From positions 1 to 11,271 of the forward strand of contig JAAAVE010000433.1 in assembly GCA_015679605.1 (NCBI GenBank): 11,271 nt of DNA. Direction: 5' to 3'. Below the pieces are notes generated by a model. The model searched no databases. It was not told where the DNA came from and was given only the letters and a program-made list of their open reading frames with translations. The position numbers and the translations under genes are program-made. Below, in pieces: positions 7,617 to 11,271 of this stretch (position 1 is the stretch's first letter; the number at the start of each line of letters is the position of its first letter). Source of the DNA: Podila epigama (Eukaryota; Mortierellomycota; Mortierellomycetes; Mortierellales; Mortierellaceae).

Positions 7617-7636
7617 GACAGACAGACAGACAGACA
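7617..7636 (+). repeat. (GACA)5 microsatellite
   Basis: Five perfect GACA units followed by A-rich DNA. GACA/GATA tetramers are common simple repeats in eukaryotic intergenic DNA. Confidence 0.9.
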
Positions 7637-8236
7637 GAAAAAGAGAAAAAAAAGGGCTATCATGCTGTGGATGGACAAAAAAGTAGTACGCGTGCAACAT
7701 GCATGGGACATCATTCCACCATCCAACATCCAAATGAACAATGCAATGCTTGTTGGGCGAGCAGTGCTCAGTTCACCTCCTCTTCCTTACTTTACCTTTT
7801 CCCTCCACACGAACTAAAGCACATCCTTGTTGGTTTGCAGTATTACTTTTTTTTCCCTCTCCTATCCTTCTCTGACCCCACTTTTTTTTTTTTGTGATTG
7901 ACCTACTTGGTGCCACTAGCAAACAACACTACTCATGAAAAAATAAAAGTGCAACCATAGTTTTTTCTTTACCAAGAAGGAGAAGGTAAGCCATTCGGAA
8001 CAATAAAGCATTATATTGTGGTTGTCGCTGTCATTTTTTTCACTTCTCTGTCTCCTTTGACTTTTTGTTCTCCGTGGACTAGCTCTCAGAAAGAGTCATT
8101 GACACATCAACACCAAAGTGAATTTTTTTTTATATATATTCAAGGAGGCGCTTTTTGCGTTTTGCCCTTGGATATATTGCCTTTTGGTACCGTCTACATG
8201 CAAACAAACCAAACGAGTGGTCCTATTTGTGAACGA

Positions 8237-8260
8237 GAAGAAGAAGAAGAAGAAGAAGAA
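8237..8260 (+). repeat. (GAA)8 microsatellite
   Basis: Eight perfect GAA units. A homopurine run of this kind can form triplex DNA when long; at eight units this is only a potential. Confidence 0.9.
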
Positions 8261-8324
8261 AGGAAAGTGTGGCAGCCGTGTGAAAAGAGGCTCACAAAAG
8301 AAAAAAGAAAAAAGACATACGCAT

Positions 8325-8344
8325 ACACACACACACACGCACAC
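8325..8344 (+). repeat. CA dinucleotide repeat
   Basis: Seven AC units followed by GC and two more AC units, then an A run. Confidence 0.85.
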
Positions 8345-8600
8345 AAAAAAAATAAATAAAAAATGGGGTGAAGGTGTAAATGCAGAAAAGAAAGAACCGA
8401 AGAGGATCTTCATCCGGAGGAGAGAGAGAAAGAGAAAAGAGGAGCAAATTGGGGAGCGTCTTTCTCGTTTTATGACTCCGGGTTTTTTTAGATCTTTTTT
8501 ATGTCTTTTGCATCCATAGTGAGTTGGGTTATGACCCCCGCGCATGATTTCAATGAGTGTTGGCGTGTTTGTGCTGCTTAGCCATGCCAATGGTCCGTGA

Positions 8601-8644
8601 GGATGGATGGATGGATGGATGGATGGATGAATAATAATAATAAT
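8601..8644 (+). repeat. Compound (GGAT)7-(AAT)5 microsatellite
   Basis: Seven perfect GGAT units run directly into five AAT units. Compound repeats of this kind typically vary in length between isolates. Confidence 0.9.
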
Positions 8645-8838
8645 AAAGAGTTGTTCAATAGATAATAGTCATTGACACAGGCAATAGTGCGCACATGTAC
8701 ACACACACAAACACACTGGCAATGCTACTGGCTTCACTGACATCGCGTTGCAAACGAACAATGGTCACACAAAAGAAGCATGCATCTTTCTTTCTGTGGG
8801 CCAATTGACGCTAGGTTATGTGCTTTGCTTCTTGTTGT

Positions 8839-8854
8839 GAACGAACGAACGAAC
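8839..8854 (+). repeat. (GAAC)4 microsatellite
   Basis: Four perfect GAAC units followed by GAG. Confidence 0.85.
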
Positions 8855-9446
8855 GAGTCATTGATGATAGAAACTCGCAAGCAGGTGCAGTCAGAGAAAG
8901 AGAGATTCAAAGAGAGAAGAGACATCAGCATAGTCTCCATGGCAACGATAATTCGACATTGACAACGGTACATGTCAAATGATGTTACTTACATGAAGCG
9001 ACCATGGTGAAAGTGAACCTCGACAACAACAGCAAAGCAGAAACCCCACAACGCGACGCATCTCTGCCTTTTTTTTTCACCTTCATTTGCAAATCTCTCT
9101 CTGTCTGTCTGTCTCTCTATCCTCCTCCCTAACCTCCTCTCCCTCCTTGGGCTATCGTGCGATAGGTGGGTTGGCCGACAAGTTCATCCGCACAAGGGAT
9201 CAATTTGTATGGCCGGGCCATCCAACCAACCCCCTTCGTTTTTTATTCTGTCTCGTCTATCCACCATTCACCATTGCAATACATTAAATTGCACTGTATC
9301 CCATGCATACATGTCACTCTCTCTATTCAACTCTTCATAGCTTATGCCTCATGTAGACTTGCCAAATGAACAACCATTTAAGAAAAAGATAGAAAAAAAA
9401 AAAGGGAACCAAAGTAGCTTGATGGAGAATACATGTTGCATTCTTG

Positions 9447-9466
9447 CCCCCCCCCCCCCCCCCCCC
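9447..9466 (+). repeat. C20 homopolymer
   Basis: Twenty consecutive C bases precede ATGG. Uninterrupted poly-C of this length is unusual beside the A/T runs that dominate the window. The complementary G20 could form a G-quadruplex and the C strand an i-motif. The exact length is prone to sequencing error. Confidence 0.9.
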
Positions 9467-9760
9467 ATGGCTTTCATTCATATTCTTTTTTTGCTTTCAT
9501 CTGCCCCTGCCACCCAGACGGCGTTCGCGTGCCATTGCAGGTCGAGACGGATAGAAGAGTACGCGATCATCCACAGAGATGACACGCACTCGCACTTTGC
9601 CTCTTGGCTCTCCTCCGCTCATCCTCTTCCTCCTTGTTTGCTTTTTCTGGATGGTACGAACGAATGAGTTGCAAGGAATGGAATGAATACTGACTGACCG
9701 GTTTCCACGGTTTACGCTAACGAGTGCCATCGTCTACCTTACTTTTTTTTTATTTTTCTA

Positions 9761-9812
9761 TTTTTTTTTTTTTTTTTTTTTTTTTTATTAGCCTTTTTTT
9801 TTTTTTTTTTTT
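9761..9812 (+). repeat. Paired T26 and T19 homopolymers
   Basis: A run of 26 T, a short ATTAGCC spacer and a run of 19 T. Further T runs precede it from 9743. This could be nucleosome-excluding poly(dA:dT), or the degraded poly(A) tail of an old minus-strand retroposed copy, but no retroelement body is recognisable beside it. Confidence 0.9.
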
Positions 9813-10016
9813 ACTTTAAAGAAGCCATCTTTACTTTATAATTCTTGCTCCTATGCTCATATGTCCTTTTTGTCCAGTTCAACCAAAAGGTCATTCATTC
9901 GACCGTTTCTCTCTACCAAGGACAGGACAACCACGCGTTGGTTGTCACAGGTAAAAGTAGTTGTTCTCCATAGAGTTTTATTTTATTGTTTTATTTTAAG
10001 TTTTAACATTTCTTTT

Positions 10017-10192
10017 GTGTGTGTGTAAAGGTGTAAGTGAAGGTGTGTAAAGGTGTGTGAATGTGTGTTGCTTACTCCGTTTTTGACCATCCTGTGTGTC
10101 CAATGTCCCGTTCTCTTGGATGAGTGTGTGTGAGTATGTGTGTGTGTGTGTGAATGAATAGATGTGTCTGTGTGTAAGTGTATGTGTCCTGT
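10017..10192 (+). repeat. Degenerate GT-rich tract with GTGTAAAGGTGT-like units
   Basis: GT dinucleotides dominate, with recurrent GTGTAAAGGTGTG-like words near 10019-10070 and a (GT) run at about 10137-10152. On the minus strand all three frames stay open as His/Thr-rich low-complexity peptides, which is a composition effect and not evidence of coding. Confidence 0.7.
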
Positions 10193-10289
10193 CCCGAGTG
10201 TCTGTGTTGTGCATGAACGCATGTATCTGCCTCCCATTCATGAGCTTTGTATTTAAACACGAGTGGCGACACAAATGACCATGGATGAA

Positions 10290-10430
10290 TACGCCTTTTT
10301 TTTATTTTTTATCTGTTTCGTTTTTCGTTTCGTTTTCTGTCCCTTTCATTTTTCATTTCTTTTCTTTTTTCTTTTCTTTCTTCCATTCTTCTTTCTTTCT
10401 TTCTTTCTTTCTTTCTTTTCCTACTATATT
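10290..10430 (+). repeat. Long polypyrimidine tract with (CTTT)7
   Basis: About 140 bases are almost entirely T and C on the plus strand, including seven perfect CTTT units at 10391-10418. Homopyrimidine stretches with mirror symmetry can adopt triplex (H-DNA) forms. In fungi such tracts also mark promoters just before transcription starts. Confidence 0.8.
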
Positions 10431-10539
10431 TCATTGTCATCTCTCTCTTCTTCCTCTTGTTTTACTTTCTGTGCGTTCAGTCAACCCCACCTCACTGCTT
10501 GCCAAAAGGGTCACTCAGGCTGCATTCAACCACACATTC

Positions 10540-11271
10540 ACAAAGCATAGGCAAACGCGCATTCACTTCATTCACATACACCCACACACTTCACACACAC
10601 ATCCATCTTCACATACCAATCCTCCCACGTTACACAAACTCACACACATTCTATCCACACAAACAAACACACACTACGCACCTTCTTCATCTTAATGCAA
10701 AGATCGGACATAAAAACGGCCGATTTGCTTCATTCAACATTCATCATCGTCAGTAACCTAACCGCTCGCTCCTCTCCCAGCGTGTAACTGCGAATCCTAC
10801 CTTATTCCACTGCACCTCGAAGAGTCACATCGTTTTCCATCTATTCCGTAACGCATTACACGAACACGCGCACACACACAGCCTTCCTAGAGTGACAAAG
10901 CAGACATCTCCCACACTGGCGACCCTTCCTCTTCTTCTTTTGCTCCTTCCCCCAACATCCCATGGCCCTCACCACACCTCCCTAATATATTTAAAACATC
11001 ATTCTCTTTCGACAGACCCGACTTCCCGCCAACTCCCTCAACCTATTCGACTGACTGTTCGCTTGTGGGTACCCTACAACAACACATAAGCACACACACA
11101 CACTCCCACACCTTATTCTATCACACTTTCACACTTTTAATACACTTTTTACATTCACGCATTCACATATTCTACATTCTTTCATATTCATCCATCTGTC
11201 CTCTTCTCGACCCTGTCTCTGCAACTCTTTTCAGACAGAGTCAGTAATTACAAACAAAAAAAAAAAAAAAA
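10540..11271. other. CA-rich right end, possible promoter or leader of a gene outside the window
   Basis: CA/ACAC-rich patches occur at about 10570-10675, 10864-10880 and 11090-11102, mixed with C- and T-rich DNA. The window ends with an A16 run at 11256-11271. Open plus-strand frames are Thr/His/Pro-rich low complexity. No start, splice site or domain is convincing. A reading as 5' flank of a rightward gene is inference only. Confidence 0.35.

Larger units (their letters stand above)
7101..8600. other. Intergenic DNA without a supported gene
   Basis: All frames here are short, low in complexity and lack family signatures. The stretch holds a GACA repeat (7617-7636), a long T run (7882-7892), an A/T-rich block near 8339-8363, a GAA repeat and a CA repeat. 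I also looked for spliced exons with conserved motifs, as in the IGO gene, and found none. Confidence 0.5.
8645..10016. other. Intergenic DNA without a supported gene, rich in homopolymers
   Basis: Apart from simple repeats (CA near 8700-8714, GAAC, CTGT near 9101-9112, long C and T runs) I see no gene. The part at about 9150-9260 is less repetitive and has frames such as GYRAIGGLADKFIRTRDQF, but no family signature and no good splice context. It stays unassigned. Confidence 0.45.

Noticed and set aside
8096-8590. Minus-strand frame of 164 codons with Phe-rich and Cys/Val-repeat segments
   Set aside because: Its length comes from GAA and CA microsatellites and T runs; the peptide is low complexity with no motif.
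9150-9290. Less repetitive stretch considered as a coding exon
   Set aside because: No start, splice sites or protein family could be matched in any frame.
10017-10192. GT-rich tract considered as telomere-like repeat
   Set aside because: Units are irregular and contain no TTAGGG or other regular telomere unit, and it is internal to the window.
9983-10274. Overlapping minus-strand frames rich in His and Thr
   Set aside because: All three frames are open because the DNA is a degenerate GT repeat, which is composition and not coding signal.
1-11271. Defence systems, prophage, transposons or CRISPR arrays
   Set aside because: The DNA is eukaryotic in character; no transposase, terminal inverted repeats or spaced direct repeats were found.

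Overview
The window looks like nuclear DNA of a filamentous fungus, most likely an early-diverging lineage of the Mortierella type. The signs are a spliced small gene with GT-AG introns, a long pentatricopeptide repeat (PPR) gene with a mitochondrial-type N-terminus, CT-rich leader DNA, and intergenic DNA full of homopolymers and di- to hexanucleotide microsatellites. There are no bacterial features such as Shine-Dalgarno sites, operons, CRISPR arrays or IS elements. The taxonomic guess rests on general style only.

Layout. Positions 1-765 are the 5' flank and leader of a large plus-strand gene. Positions 766-4935 (the frame stays open upstream, with an alternative ATG at 610) encode a protein of about 1389 residues. 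It has a basic, Ser-rich leader, about 13 clear tandem PPR motifs plus degenerate ones, and low-complexity insertions. It is probably a mitochondrial RNA-binding protein. Positions 4936-5863 are a convergent 3' intergenic region. Positions 6638-5864 on the minus strand hold a three-exon gene, assembled here by hand, for a 115-residue endosulfine/ARPP19/Igo protein. It carries the invariant FDSGDY motif phosphorylated by Greatwall/Rim15 kinases. Its exons are too short to stand out as open reading frames, so it is easy to miss.

Positions 6639-11271 (about 4.6 kb) contain no gene I can support. They hold the IGO 5' flank, many microsatellites (GGAT, GAA, GACA, GAAC, CTTT, GT/CA), a 20-base C run, paired 26- and 19-base T runs, a short perfect palindrome, and a 3' third that switches from GT-rich to TC-rich to CA-rich on the plus strand. 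The right end may be the promoter or leader of a gene outside the window.

The two genes share no obvious pathway: one suggests organellar RNA metabolism, the other TOR/Rim15-PP2A signalling. I see no new multi-gene system. The most useful result is the reconstructed IGO gene; next is the interrupted PPR array with a partly readable RNA code.
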